Shown here: positions 56,032 through 63,842 of the stretch, in pieces | Position numbering within the stretch: the stretch's first letter is position 1 | Layout: every line of letters begins with the position of its first letter | NCBI GenBank assembly: GCA_910587235.1 | Contig: CAJUKD010000008.1 | Coordinates: 34,487-98,486 of the forward strand | Direction: 5' to 3' | Source of the DNA: an uncultured Muribaculaceae bacterium | GTDB lineage: Bacteria > Bacteroidota > Bacteroidia > Bacteroidales > Muribaculaceae | DNA: 64,000 nucleotides | Translations under genes and position numbers: made by a program | The notes under the pieces: model-generated | What the model was told of the DNA's origin: nothing | What the model saw: only the letters and a program-made list of their open reading frames with translations | The model's database searches: none

Positions 56032-56955
56032 ATGAAAAAGACAATCATAAGCCTCGCAATAGCCTGTGCCGCCGTCGTGTCGGCACAGGCTCAGACAGAA
56101 TACTCGGTGCTCCGCGCATGCCACCCCGACGACGTAAAGCACTACGACACCGAACAGCTACGCTCGCACTTCATGATGCCCAAAGTCATGGAGCAGAACA
56201 AAATCAACCTGACATACTCGCTCTATGACCGCATCATCTACGGCGGTGTGATACCCGTAGGAAAAACCGTCGCACTCGAAACCATCGAACCGCTCAAAGC
56301 CGAGTACTTCCTCGAACGCCGCGAACTGGGCGTGATCAACATCGGCGGCGACGGCATAGTCAGCGTCGACGGCAAAGACTACGAACTACACTTCAAGGAC
56401 GCCATCTACGTCGGCCGCGGAAAACGCAATGTGACATTCCGCAGCAAGGACAATGCCAACCCCGCCAAATTCTACATCAACTCGACTCCGGCCCACAAGG
56501 CATACAAGACCCAGCTCGTCACCATCGACGGCCGCAAAGGATCCATAAAGGCCAACAGCTTCAAAGCCGGCAAGATGGAAGAAAGCAACGACCGCGTCAT
56601 CAACCAGCTTATCGTCAACAACGTGCTCGAAGAAGGTCCCTGCCAGCTCCAGATGGGGCTGACCGAGCTGATGCCCGGTTCGGTATGGAACACCATGCCC
56701 GCCCATACCCACGACCGCCGCGTCGAATGCTACTTCTACTTCAACGTGCCCGAAGGAAATGCCATCTGCCACTTCATGGGCGAGCCGCAGGAAGAACGCA
56801 TCATCTGGCTCCACAACGAACAGGCCGTAATGTCGCCCGAATGGTCGATCCACGCCGCCGCAGGAACCTCCAACTACATGTTCATCTGGGGCATGGGAGG
56901 CGAGAACCTCGACTACGGCGACATGGACAAAGTCACATACCTTGAAATGAAGTAA
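56032..56955 (+). CDS. kduI: 5-keto-4-deoxyuronate isomerase with signal peptide (KduI)
   Basis: 307 residues from ATG 56032. Converts 5-keto-4-deoxyuronate to 2,5-diketo-3-deoxygluconate. The zinc site of E. coli KduI (two His, Glu, His) is kept in AHTHDRRVE and EWSIHAAAG, and ERRELGVINIGG is nearly identical. Residue 24 aligns with residue 1 of the E. coli enzyme; the added N-terminus MKKTIISLAIACAAVVSAQA is a textbook signal peptide with AQA before the cut. No internal ATG could remove it. So this KduI is predicted to be periplasmic, which is unusual for an enzyme described as cytoplasmic. Confidence 0.92.
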   Translation: MKKTIISLAIACAAVVSAQAQTEYSVLRACHPDDVKHYDTEQLRSHFMMPKVMEQNKINLTYSLYDRIIYGGVIPVGKTVALETIEPLKAEYFLERRELGVINIGGDGIVSVDGKDYELHFKDAIYVGRGKRNVTFRSKDNANPAKFYINSTPAHKAYKTQLVTIDGRKGSIKANSFKAGKMEESNDRVINQLIVNNVLEEGPCQLQMGLTELMPGSVWNTMPAHTHDRRVECYFYFNVPEGNAICHFMGEPQEERIIWLHNEQAVMSPEWSIHAAAGTSNYMFIWGMGGENLDYGDMDKVTYLEMK

Positions 56956-56968
56956 ACATAAATGTTTT

Positions 56969-57056
56969 GGGTTTAAAGTTTAAGGTTTAGAGTTTAAGAC
57001 ATCTTTTTGTCGTATAAATTTAAAAACCTAAACCGTAAACTTTAAACTATAAACCA
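56969..57056. repeat. GTTTA-rich hairpin between kduI and the GltD-like gene
   Basis: The left arm (from 56969, GGGTTTAAAGTTTAAGGTTT...) and right arm (57028-57056, CCTAAACCGTAAACTTTAAA...) share a complementary core of about 20 bases including GTTTAAAGTTTA, with about 38 bases between. The same 12-mer occurs in the kdgK-aldolase gap. No gene lies in the loop. Confidence 0.75.
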
Positions 57057-57068
57057 TCAACGATAGAA

Positions 57069-58376
57069 ATGTCCGACGACTTCAAGGAAGTTTCAGAGAA
57101 CTACACGCTGCCCGAGGCCATACGCGAGGCGCAGCGCTGCCTCCACTGCAAAGTGCCCGGATGCCGAAAAGGATGCCCTATAGGCAACGACATCCCCGAC
57201 TGGATCGCCGAACTTGCCAAAGGCAACTTCGGCAACGCCATGAAGATAATAAACAACCGCAGCAATCTTCCGGCAGTCTGCGGCCGCGTGTGCGGCCACG
57301 AACGCCAGTGCGAGGGCAACTGCGTGCTCGCCCGCAAAGGCGAGGCAATACACATAGGCAAACTCGAACGCTTCGTTGCCGACTTCGACAGCGAGGCCGG
57401 GCTGAGCCACGAAGCCATCCCCGAAAAGAGCCGTGGCCGCGTGGCCGTCATCGGCAGCGGACCCGCAGGACTGACAATCGCCGGCGACCTCTCGCGTCAG
57501 GGCTTCGCCGTACAGATATTCGAGATGGAAAGCGAACCGGGAGGCGTTCTGACATTCGGCATACCGGAATACCGCCTTCCGAAAGAAGTCGTTCGCCGCG
57601 AGATCAGAAAAATCGAGAATCTCGGCGTGATTTTCCACCTCAACACTACCATCGGACGCACATTCACCGTCGACGACCTCTTCGCCCGCGGTTTCGACGC
57701 CATCTTCATGGGCACCGGAACCGGACGCCCCAAGAAACTCGACATCACCGGCATCGACCATCCCGGCGTGCGGCAGGCCATCTGGTTCCTGCGCCGCGTA
57801 AGCCTGTACCAGTCAGGGCTTATAGGCCGCGAGGAAGTCGTCATCGGCGAAGGCGACAAAGTGGCAGTCATAGGATGCGGCAACACCGCCATCGATGCCG
57901 CACGCACAGCCATACGCATGGGTGCCGCGGAAGTAAGCGTCATCTACCACCGCGGAATAGACCGTATGAGCGCCCTTCGCGCCGAGTACGACGACGCTGT
58001 GGCCGAAGGAGTGCGGTTCATGTGGAACAGCTCCGTGATCAACATCGAAGGCGGCGAAGGCAACCGTCTGCGACAAGTGACTGTCGAATGCGACGGCACA
58101 CGAACCGATATGCCTCTCGACCGCCTCATCCTGGCCGTGGGAAGCGCGCCGGCGGCACGTATCGTGTCATCGACCGACGGCATAGACGTCGACAACCACG
58201 GTTACGTGCTCACCCGCGAATCGCCTTACGGCATGACATCCCGCCGCGGCGTTTTCGCCGGCGGCGACGTCACCAACCGTCCCGCCACGGTAGTCCATGC
58301 GATGCAGGACGCCAAACGCGTCGCCGAAGGCATCGCCCGCTACGTCGATGCGATAAAATTAGTCGACAGTCTATAA
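57069..58376 (+). CDS. GltD-like NAD(P)-linked iron-sulfur flavoprotein
   Basis: 435 residues. N-terminal cysteines CLHCKVPGCRKGC and CGRVCGHERQCEGNC can bind [4Fe-4S] clusters; the FAD site is VIGSGPAGL (about 123-131) and the NAD(P) site VIGCGNTAIDAA (about 268-279). It is the size and layout of the glutamate synthase small subunit and related reductases (NfnB, SudA-like). No large GltB subunit gene is nearby. Its place inside the uronate operon is unexplained; it might serve as a redox partner for KduD cofactor recycling, which is speculation. Confidence 0.85.
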   Translation: MSDDFKEVSENYTLPEAIREAQRCLHCKVPGCRKGCPIGNDIPDWIAELAKGNFGNAMKIINNRSNLPAVCGRVCGHERQCEGNCVLARKGEAIHIGKLERFVADFDSEAGLSHEAIPEKSRGRVAVIGSGPAGLTIAGDLSRQGFAVQIFEMESEPGGVLTFGIPEYRLPKEVVRREIRKIENLGVIFHLNTTIGRTFTVDDLFARGFDAIFMGTGTGRPKKLDITGIDHPGVRQAIWFLRRVSLYQSGLIGREEVVIGEGDKVAVIGCGNTAIDAARTAIRMGAAEVSVIYHRGIDRMSALRAEYDDAVAEGVRFMWNSSVINIEGGEGNRLRQVTVECDGTRTDMPLDRLILAVGSAPAARIVSSTDGIDVDNHGYVLTRESPYGMTSRRGVFAGGDVTNRPATVVHAMQDAKRVAEGIARYVDAIKLVDSL

Positions 58377-58438
58377 ACTTGTACTCTTACAAAAAACGCA
58401 TAACGCACTTTCTCCTATAAACTCCAAACAAACAGACC

Positions 58439-59461
58439 ATGAGCAAGATAGTAACACTCGGCGAAATCATGCTTCGCCTTTCTCCGGTCGCAAGCAAGCG
58501 CTTCGTCCAGGTCGACAACTTCGATATAATCTGGGGCGGCGGTGAAGCCAACGTAGCCGTAAGCTGTGCCAACTACGGCCACGACGCCTGGTTCGTCAGC
58601 AAACTGCCCGCACATGAAATCGGTCAGGCCGCAGTCAACGCTCTGCGCCGCTACGGTGTGCACACCGAAGCCATAGCCCGCGGAGGCGCGCGCGTGGGCA
58701 TCTACTACTGCGAAACCGGAGCTTCCATGCGCCCCTCAAAAGTAATCTACGACCGCGCAGGTTCAGCCATAGCCGAAGCCGACCCGTCCGACTTCGATTT
58801 CGACGCCATCATGGAAGGAGCCGACTGGTTCCACTGGAGCGGCATCACCCCCGCCATCTCCGACAAAGCCGCCGAGCTGACCCGTCTGGCATGCGAGGCC
58901 GCCAAACGCCACGGTGTGACCGTCAGCGTCGACCTAAACTTCCGCAAAAAGCTGTGGACAAGCGAAAAAGCACAGTCCGTAATGCGCCCGCTGATGAAGT
59001 ACGTCGACGTCTGCATAGGCAACGAGGAAGACGCCGAACTTTGCCTTGGATTCAAACCCGACGCCGATGTCGAAAGCGGCAACACCGACGCCGAAGGCTA
59101 CAAAGGCATCTTCGCCGCCATGATGAAGGAATTCGGATTCAAGTACGTCGTGTCGACACTGCGCGAATCCTTCTCGGCAACCCACAACGGCTGGAAGGCC
59201 ATGATCTACGACGGCAAGGAATTCTATCAGAGCAAACGCTACGACATCGATCCCATCATCGACCGCGTAGGCGGCGGCGACAGCTTCTCAGGCGGCCTTA
59301 TCCACGGCCTGCTCACAAAAGCCACCCAGAGCGAGGCGCTGGAATTCGCCGTAGCCGCATCGGCACTGAAACACACCGTAAACGGCGACTTCAACCTTGT
59401 AAGCGAAGCCGAAGTGGAGGCCCTCGCCGGAGGCAACGCCAACGGACGCGTACAACGATAG
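58439..59461 (+). CDS. kdgK: 2-keto-3-deoxygluconate kinase
   Basis: 340 residues, PfkB/ribokinase family. The N-terminal WGGGEANVAVSCANYG and the anion-hole/catalytic DRVGGGDSFSGG (catalytic Asp near residue 281) are present; GGGD replaces the usual GAGD, as in many bacterial KdgK. Phosphorylates KDG to KDPG. Cytoplasmic, upstream of the KDPG aldolase gene and separated from it by a GTTTA-rich hairpin gap. Confidence 0.92.
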   Translation: MSKIVTLGEIMLRLSPVASKRFVQVDNFDIIWGGGEANVAVSCANYGHDAWFVSKLPAHEIGQAAVNALRRYGVHTEAIARGGARVGIYYCETGASMRPSKVIYDRAGSAIAEADPSDFDFDAIMEGADWFHWSGITPAISDKAAELTRLACEAAKRHGVTVSVDLNFRKKLWTSEKAQSVMRPLMKYVDVCIGNEEDAELCLGFKPDADVESGNTDAEGYKGIFAAMMKEFGFKYVVSTLRESFSATHNGWKAMIYDGKEFYQSKRYDIDPIIDRVGGGDSFSGGLIHGLLTKATQSEALEFAVAASALKHTVNGDFNLVSEAEVEALAGGNANGRVQR

Positions 59462-59482
59462 ACGCATCATTGAAAATAAACA

Positions 59483-59605
59483 GTTTAAAGTTTAACGTTT
59501 AAGGGTTTAGAGTTGAGAGCTTAAGATTTAGTATAGAATTTATTAGCGGACAAGCACTCGCAGACATTTATCCCACCTAAACCCTAAACTTTAAACCATA
59601 AACCC
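59483..59605. repeat. GTTTA-rich hairpin between kdgK and the aldolase gene
   Basis: Left arm 59483-59514 (starting GTTTAAAGTTTAACGTTTAA) and right arm 59576-59605 (starting CCTAAACCCTAAACTTTAAA) are partly complementary: GTTTAAAGTTTA and GGGTTTAG blocks pair, with an insertion in the left arm and about 61 bases between. Same core as the hairpin at 56969-57056. Confidence 0.65.
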
Positions 59606-59617
59606 AAAAACCTCATC

Positions 59618-60286
59618 ATGGCAAGATTCGACAAACAGGCCGTAATGGCCAAAATAGGATCCACGGGCATGGTGCCCGTGTTCTACCACAAAGACCTCGA
59701 AGTGGCCCGACAGGTAGTCAAAGCATGTTACGCCGGAGGCGTCCGCGCCTTTGAGTTCACCAACCGCGGCGATTTCGCCCACGAGATATTCGGAGAACTG
59801 GTAAAATTCGCCGCCACCGAATGTCCCGAACTGGCACTCGGTGTAGGATCGGTCGTAGATCCCGCCACCGCCGCACTCTACATTCAGCTCGGCGCCTGCT
59901 TCGTTGTAGGGCCGCTTTTCAACGCCGAAGTATCGCGCGTCTGCAACCGCCGTCTGGTGCCCTACACTCCCGGTTGCGGCACAGTGTCGGAAATCGGAGC
60001 TGCACAAGAAACAGGCTGTGACCTCTGCAAAGTCTTCCCCGGCGATGTTCTCGGCCCGAAATTCGTCAAAGGCCTTATGGCTCCCATGCCTTGGTCGAAA
60101 CTGATGGTGACCGGCGGTGTGGAACCCACCGAGGAAAACATCAAAGCATGGTTCGGCGCAGGAGTCTACTGCGTCGGCATGGGTTCCAAACTCTTCCCGA
60201 AAGATAAAATAGCAGCCGCCGACTGGGACTACATAAGCGACAAATGCCGCGAAGCCCTCGGCTACGTAGCCGCCGCACGTAAATAA
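59618..60286 (+). CDS. kdgA: KDPG (2-keto-3-deoxy-6-phosphogluconate) aldolase
   Basis: 222 residues; class I aldolase cleaving KDPG to pyruvate and glyceraldehyde 3-phosphate. The Schiff-base lysine is K138 in CKVFPGD and the general acid/base is E46 in FEFTNRG. TPGCGTVSEI and MVTGGVEP are also typical. It completes the path from KduI/KduD/KdgK. The next gene starts one base after its stop. Confidence 0.93.
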   Translation: MARFDKQAVMAKIGSTGMVPVFYHKDLEVARQVVKACYAGGVRAFEFTNRGDFAHEIFGELVKFAATECPELALGVGSVVDPATAALYIQLGACFVVGPLFNAEVSRVCNRRLVPYTPGCGTVSEIGAAQETGCDLCKVFPGDVLGPKFVKGLMAPMPWSKLMVTGGVEPTEENIKAWFGAGVYCVGMGSKLFPKDKIAAADWDYISDKCREALGYVAAARK

Positions 60287-60287
60287 A

Positions 60288-61580
60288 TTGGGTCGTCACC
60301 GTATCCTCATCCTGAACACGACAGCCGGAGGCAGCACCGGCCGGCTCGCCGCCACAGTGGCCTCGGCAGCCGCCGGAGCAGGTCACGACGTCGTATTCGG
60401 ATTCGGAAGAGGCCCTTGTCCGCCCTCGGGCGTGGATGCCGGCATCCACGCCCGAGGGCGCTGCGCTGCCCCGCCGACGCCTGAAGCGTCGTGGCGGGCG
60501 CTGCGCTGCCCCGCCACGACGGCGACGATATTATCCGACGTAGCCGCCACACGACTCTTCGACCGCCACGGCGACGCATCGCCGCTGCTTGCGGCATCGA
60601 CCCGTCGCTTCCTGAAGCAGATGGATGACTTCGACCCCGACATCCTGCATCTGCACAACATCCACGGCTACTGGATCCACCGTCCGACACTCGCGGCATG
60701 GATACGCTCGCGCGCCGGACGCATGCGCACCGTATGGACACTCCACGACACCTGGGCCTACACCGGGCACTGCGCATGGTACAGCGCTACCGGATGCCGA
60801 CGTTGGGCCGACGACGAAGGGTGCCGCGGAAAGTGCCCCATGCGGCGCAATTATCCGGCATCATGGTTCCCGGGGAGTGTCGCCGCCGCCTTCGAACGAA
60901 AGCGCCGCGATCTGTCCGGACTGCCCGGAGTGGAAATTGTAGCCGTCAGCCGATGGCTCGACTCCGAAGTCGGCGCATCGGTGCTCGCAGAATATCCCCG
61001 CACTGTCATACACAACCCCGTCGACACCGAATGCTTCAACCCCGGAGCGGCATCCCCCTCAGGCGCTCCGACCGTACTGGCCGCAGCCGCGGTCTGGACT
61101 TCGGCCAAAGGGCTGTACGACCTCGTTGAGCTGCGACATCGTCTGCCTGCCGGCTATCGCATGAGGGTAGCCGGCCTTTCCCCACGAAAAGCCCGAAAAC
61201 TCGGCATCGGAATCGAAGGACTCGGCCACATAACGTCGCCGGCAAGCATGGCCATCCTTTATGCCTCTTCCGACGTATTTGTCAATCCCACCTACGCCGA
61301 AAGCTACGGCATGACTAAGATCGAGGCTCTTGCCTGCGGCACGCCCGTGGTCACCTACGATTCCGCAGCTGCGGCCGAAGACATCGCCGGCCAGCCCGAT
61401 TCCGCCGCCATTGTCGGCACAGGCGACACCTCCGCACTCGCCCGCGAAACCATACGTCTGGCCGAAGCGGCACACCGCGACAGCAGCAGGCGCGCGGCTT
61501 GCCGGAAACTTGCCGAATCGGTGGTACACACACCCGCCGAAACCACTGAAGCATATATGCGCCTCTTCTTTGGCAAATAG
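60288..61580 (+). CDS. Glycosyltransferase family 4 with in-frame repeat insertion
   Basis: 430 residues with a TTG start one base after the aldolase stop. Typical GT4 elements are LNTTAGGSTGRLA at the start, HNIHGYW (about 122-128), TLHDTWAYTGHC, IVAVSRWLDS, IHNPVDTECFNPG and ESYGMTKIEALACGTPVV near the end. It transfers a sugar from a nucleotide donor, probably in surface glycan assembly. Residues about 45-78 (GVDAGIHARGRCAAPP and on) are foreign to the fold and correspond exactly to a palindrome/repeat block at 60421-60520 kept in frame. The link with the uronate operon is likely only positional. Confidence 0.85.
   Translation: MGRHRILILNTTAGGSTGRLAATVASAAAGAGHDVVFGFGRGPCPPSGVDAGIHARGRCAAPPTPEASWRALRCPATTATILSDVAATRLFDRHGDASPLLAASTRRFLKQMDDFDPDILHLHNIHGYWIHRPTLAAWIRSRAGRMRTVWTLHDTWAYTGHCAWYSATGCRRWADDEGCRGKCPMRRNYPASWFPGSVAAAFERKRRDLSGLPGVEIVAVSRWLDSEVGASVLAEYPRTVIHNPVDTECFNPGAASPSGAPTVLAAAAVWTSAKGLYDLVELRHRLPAGYRMRVAGLSPRKARKLGIGIEGLGHITSPASMAILYASSDVFVNPTYAESYGMTKIEALACGTPVVTYDSAAAAEDIAGQPDSAAIVGTGDTSALARETIRLAEAAHRDSSRRAACRKLAESVVHTPAETTEAYMRLFFGK
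60421..60460. repeat. 40-bp perfect palindrome inside a coding sequence
   Basis: The 40 bases equal their own reverse complement; the centre is TGGATGCCGGCATCCA and the ends are CGCCCTCGGG and CCCGAGGGCG. It encodes part of the inserted segment in the glycosyltransferase. Confidence 0.95.
60456..60515. repeat. 20-bp direct repeats and a hairpin next to the palindrome
   Basis: GGGCGCTGCGCTGCCCCGCC occurs at 60456-60475 and 60496-60515, exactly 40 bases apart. Between them GACGC...GCGTC forms a small hairpin, and GTCGTGGCGGG (60489-60499 region) is complementary to CCCGCCACGAC (ending at 60520). Confidence 0.92.
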
Positions 61581-61600
61581 CCTCAAAATGCGTAAATTTG
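61569..61600 (+). promoter_or_regulatory. -33/-7 promoter of the DEAD-box helicase gene
   Basis: TTTG at 61569-61572, a 20-base spacer and TAAATTTG at 61593-61600 match the Bacteroidetes promoter. It begins within the end of the glycosyltransferase gene and lies 37 bases before the helicase ATG. Confidence 0.7.
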
Positions 61601-61637
61601 CAGGCGTAATCATTCTCACGAAATTCCACACCGCATT

Positions 61638-62993
61638 ATGAGATTTGACGAACTCGACCTGAGCGACGACATCCTCGACGCCCTCGATGCCATGCGATTC
61701 GACAACTGCACTCCAATACAGGAACAGTCAATACCACTCGTACTCGAAGGACGCGACATAATAGCCGTGGCCCAGACCGGAACGGGCAAAACGGCGGCCT
61801 ACCTCCTGCCCGTCATCGACATGCTCGCCGACAAGCCCACATCCGACCGCGTGAGCTGCATCGTCATGGCTCCGACCCGTGAACTCGCCCAGCAGATCGA
61901 CCGCCAGATGGAAGGATTCTCATACTATATACCCGTCACCTCCACGGCTATCTACGGCGGCACCGACGGCGCCACTTTCGCCGCACAGCAGAGAGCCATC
62001 AAAGAAGGAGCCGACGTAGTCATAGCAACTCCCGGACGCCTGCTGGCTCACATGCAGATGGGCTACGTCGATCTTTCCGGAGTGGAATACTTCATCCTCG
62101 ACGAAGCCGACCGTATGCTCGACATGGGCTTCTACGACGACATAATGCAGATTGCCACAAAGCTGCCCCGCGAGCGCCAGACACTGATGTTTTCAGCTAC
62201 AATGCCTCCGCGCATACAGCAGCTGGCATCGGCTATCCTGCGCGACCCCGCCGAGGTGAAAATCGCCGTCTCGCGACCGACAGACAAGATAGCCCAGTCG
62301 GCCTACATCTGTCACGACGCCCAGAAAGCGGCCATAATGAAACACCTGCTCCGTGAAGTCAACTCCGAACGTGTCATCGTATTCGCATCGTCAAAACTCA
62401 ATGTCCGCGATCTGGCACGCACCCTGCGGCGCTCAGGATTCAAGGCCGCCGAAATAAACTCCGACCTCGAACAGGACGCCCGCGATCAGGTGATGCTCGA
62501 TTTCCGCGCCGGCCGCGTCGACGTTCTCGTGGCCACCGATATCCTTTCGCGCGGCATAGACTTCGACGACATCACGATGGTTGTCAACTACGACGTGCCC
62601 CGCGCATGCGAGGATTACGTCCACCGCATAGGCCGCACGGCGCGCGCCGACCGCGACGGCATGGCCGTAACCCTCGTAGGACCCAAGGACCAGGCAAAAT
62701 TCGGCCAAATTGAAAAATTCCTGGGCTACGAAGTACGCAAGGAAGAGATTCCCGCCGAAATAGGCGAAACTCCCGAATACCGTCCCGAACGCCGTCAGGG
62801 CAGCGGACGCGGAAACAAATCACGCCTAGGAAATAAAGGAAAAAACGGAGGCGCACGCAGCAAAAGCAGCGGGAAAGAAACAGCCAAAGCACCGGAGGCC
62901 AAAGAGAAATCCTCGTCAGGCAGACGTCGCCGCTTCAGAGGACGCCCCGGAAAGAAAAAAGACGGAGGAGCGGCCTCCGCACCAAAAGAATGA
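61638..62993 (+). CDS. DEAD-box ATP-dependent RNA helicase (RhlE-like)
   Basis: 451 residues. Q-motif region (FDNCTPIQEQSIP, 21-33), Walker A AQTGTGKT (45-52), PTRELAQQ (79-86), DEAD (155-158), SAT (186-188) and the C-terminal HRIGRTARADRDG block are all present. A basic Gly/Lys/Arg-rich tail from about residue 375 is typical of RhlE-type helicases in Bacteroidetes and probably binds RNA. It acts in ribosome assembly or mRNA decay. Its last 59 bases overlap, tail to tail, the end of the minus-strand lipoprotein gene. Confidence 0.94.
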   Translation: MRFDELDLSDDILDALDAMRFDNCTPIQEQSIPLVLEGRDIIAVAQTGTGKTAAYLLPVIDMLADKPTSDRVSCIVMAPTRELAQQIDRQMEGFSYYIPVTSTAIYGGTDGATFAAQQRAIKEGADVVIATPGRLLAHMQMGYVDLSGVEYFILDEADRMLDMGFYDDIMQIATKLPRERQTLMFSATMPPRIQQLASAILRDPAEVKIAVSRPTDKIAQSAYICHDAQKAAIMKHLLREVNSERVIVFASSKLNVRDLARTLRRSGFKAAEINSDLEQDARDQVMLDFRAGRVDVLVATDILSRGIDFDDITMVVNYDVPRACEDYVHRIGRTARADRDGMAVTLVGPKDQAKFGQIEKFLGYEVRKEEIPAEIGETPEYRPERRQGSGRGNKSRLGNKGKNGGARSKSSGKETAKAPEAKEKSSSGRRRRFRGRPGKKKDGGAASAPKE

Positions 62994-63417
62994 ACAAAAG
63001 CAGACCGAGTCCTGAAAGCACATAAACTATCCGGCGACTGCCGCATCGTCCTTTTTCCTGAGGCGCTGCGGCAGCTTCCGTTTCCACATCGGCGGTGTTT
63101 ACGACCGTAGCTGCAGCGCTGTCGGCAGCAATGCCCGCCGACTCCGATATTTGCGAAAGGACAGCTCCGCCGCCAAGGCTCAGACGCCGCGCGCTGATAG
63201 TCAGACACACGCTGTCGAACTCAATGGCCGACGATGCCGACAGCGCGGCTCCGGAACTGTGCCGCAACACAGATGAAGCCGATGCAGCGACAGACGTGCT
63301 GTCGGCTGTCACACCCGAGCTTCGCGCCTGCGACACCACCGACGGACGCCGCGTATGGCACGCTCCCGCTGCAAGCCCTACAAGCACGGCAAGCATAAAT
63401 TTACGTCCTGGAGTCAT
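62935..63417 (-). CDS. Small lipoprotein with C-terminal membrane helix, spanin-like topology
   Basis: 160 residues from the ATG at 63417, which overlaps the amidase stop (ATGA). The signal ends in a lipobox-like LAAGAC with Cys20; a Ser/Ala-rich middle part follows; a transmembrane helix IVYVLSGLGLLLFILLV spans about 130-146 with a basic C-terminal tail. An outer-membrane lipid anchor plus an inner-membrane helix in one chain is the layout of phage unimolecular spanins, which fuse the two membranes after endolysin action. The amidase partner supports this. No sequence family was recognised. Confidence 0.6.
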   Translation of the reverse strand: MTPGRKFMLAVLVGLAAGACHTRRPSVVSQARSSGVTADSTSVAASASSVLRHSSGAALSASSAIEFDSVCLTISARRLSLGGGAVLSQISESAGIAADSAAATVVNTADVETEAAAAPQEKGRCGSRRIVYVLSGLGLLLFILLVRRPLLRLFSFRGVL

Positions 63418-63842
63418 TGCGTCACACCCCCTTTCTGCAAAGCGCCATATTCGGCAGCGGCATCGAAACACGGACACGCCTTTGCGGCGAATTCACGATG
63501 GCCGTGAACCGAAGCCTTCGGATAACGGCGGCAAAGTTCACCGACAAGCCCACGCAAAGCAAGGCGCTGCGCATCCGTACGCGTGTCTGCCGGCCGTCCG
63601 GCAGAATCAAGGCCGCCTGCATAAGCGACTCCTATGGAGCAAGCATTATGCCCCAGACAATGCGCTCCGATTTCAGACTCGGCTCTGCCGGCACAGACCC
63701 GGCCGTCAAGCTCCACGAGATAATGATAGCCTATGCACCTGAAACCGCGGCGGCGATGCTCGCGGTCTATATCGGCCACACCGACACTGCGGCCGGCAGG
63801 AGTGGCCGTACAATGGATAATGATCTCTGTAATGTTTCGCAT
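63414..63842 (-). CDS. N-acetylmuramoyl-L-alanine amidase, T7-lysozyme-like
   Basis: 142 residues, Amidase_2/PGRP fold. Zinc ligands match H10 (IIIHCTAT), H115 (VHGHREF) and C123 (KACPCFD); the last two are spaced 8 residues apart as in T7 lysozyme (H122, C130). It has no signal peptide, like phage endolysins that depend on a holin. It cuts the bond between MurNAc and L-alanine in peptidoglycan. It is coupled to the spanin-like gene by an ATGA overlap. Similar short amidases are common in Bacteroidales genomes, often without other phage genes. Confidence 0.9.
   Translation of the reverse strand: MRNITEIIIHCTATPAGRSVGVADIDREHRRRGFRCIGYHYLVELDGRVCAGRAESEIGAHCLGHNACSIGVAYAGGLDSAGRPADTRTDAQRLALRGLVGELCRRYPKASVHGHREFAAKACPCFDAAAEYGALQKGGVTQ

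Noticed and set aside
59480..59610. Telomere-like GGGTTTAG units as a possible phage or plasmid telomere
   Set aside because: The units lie within a chromosome-type operon between coupled catabolic genes, are few and imperfect, and fit an intergenic hairpin better.
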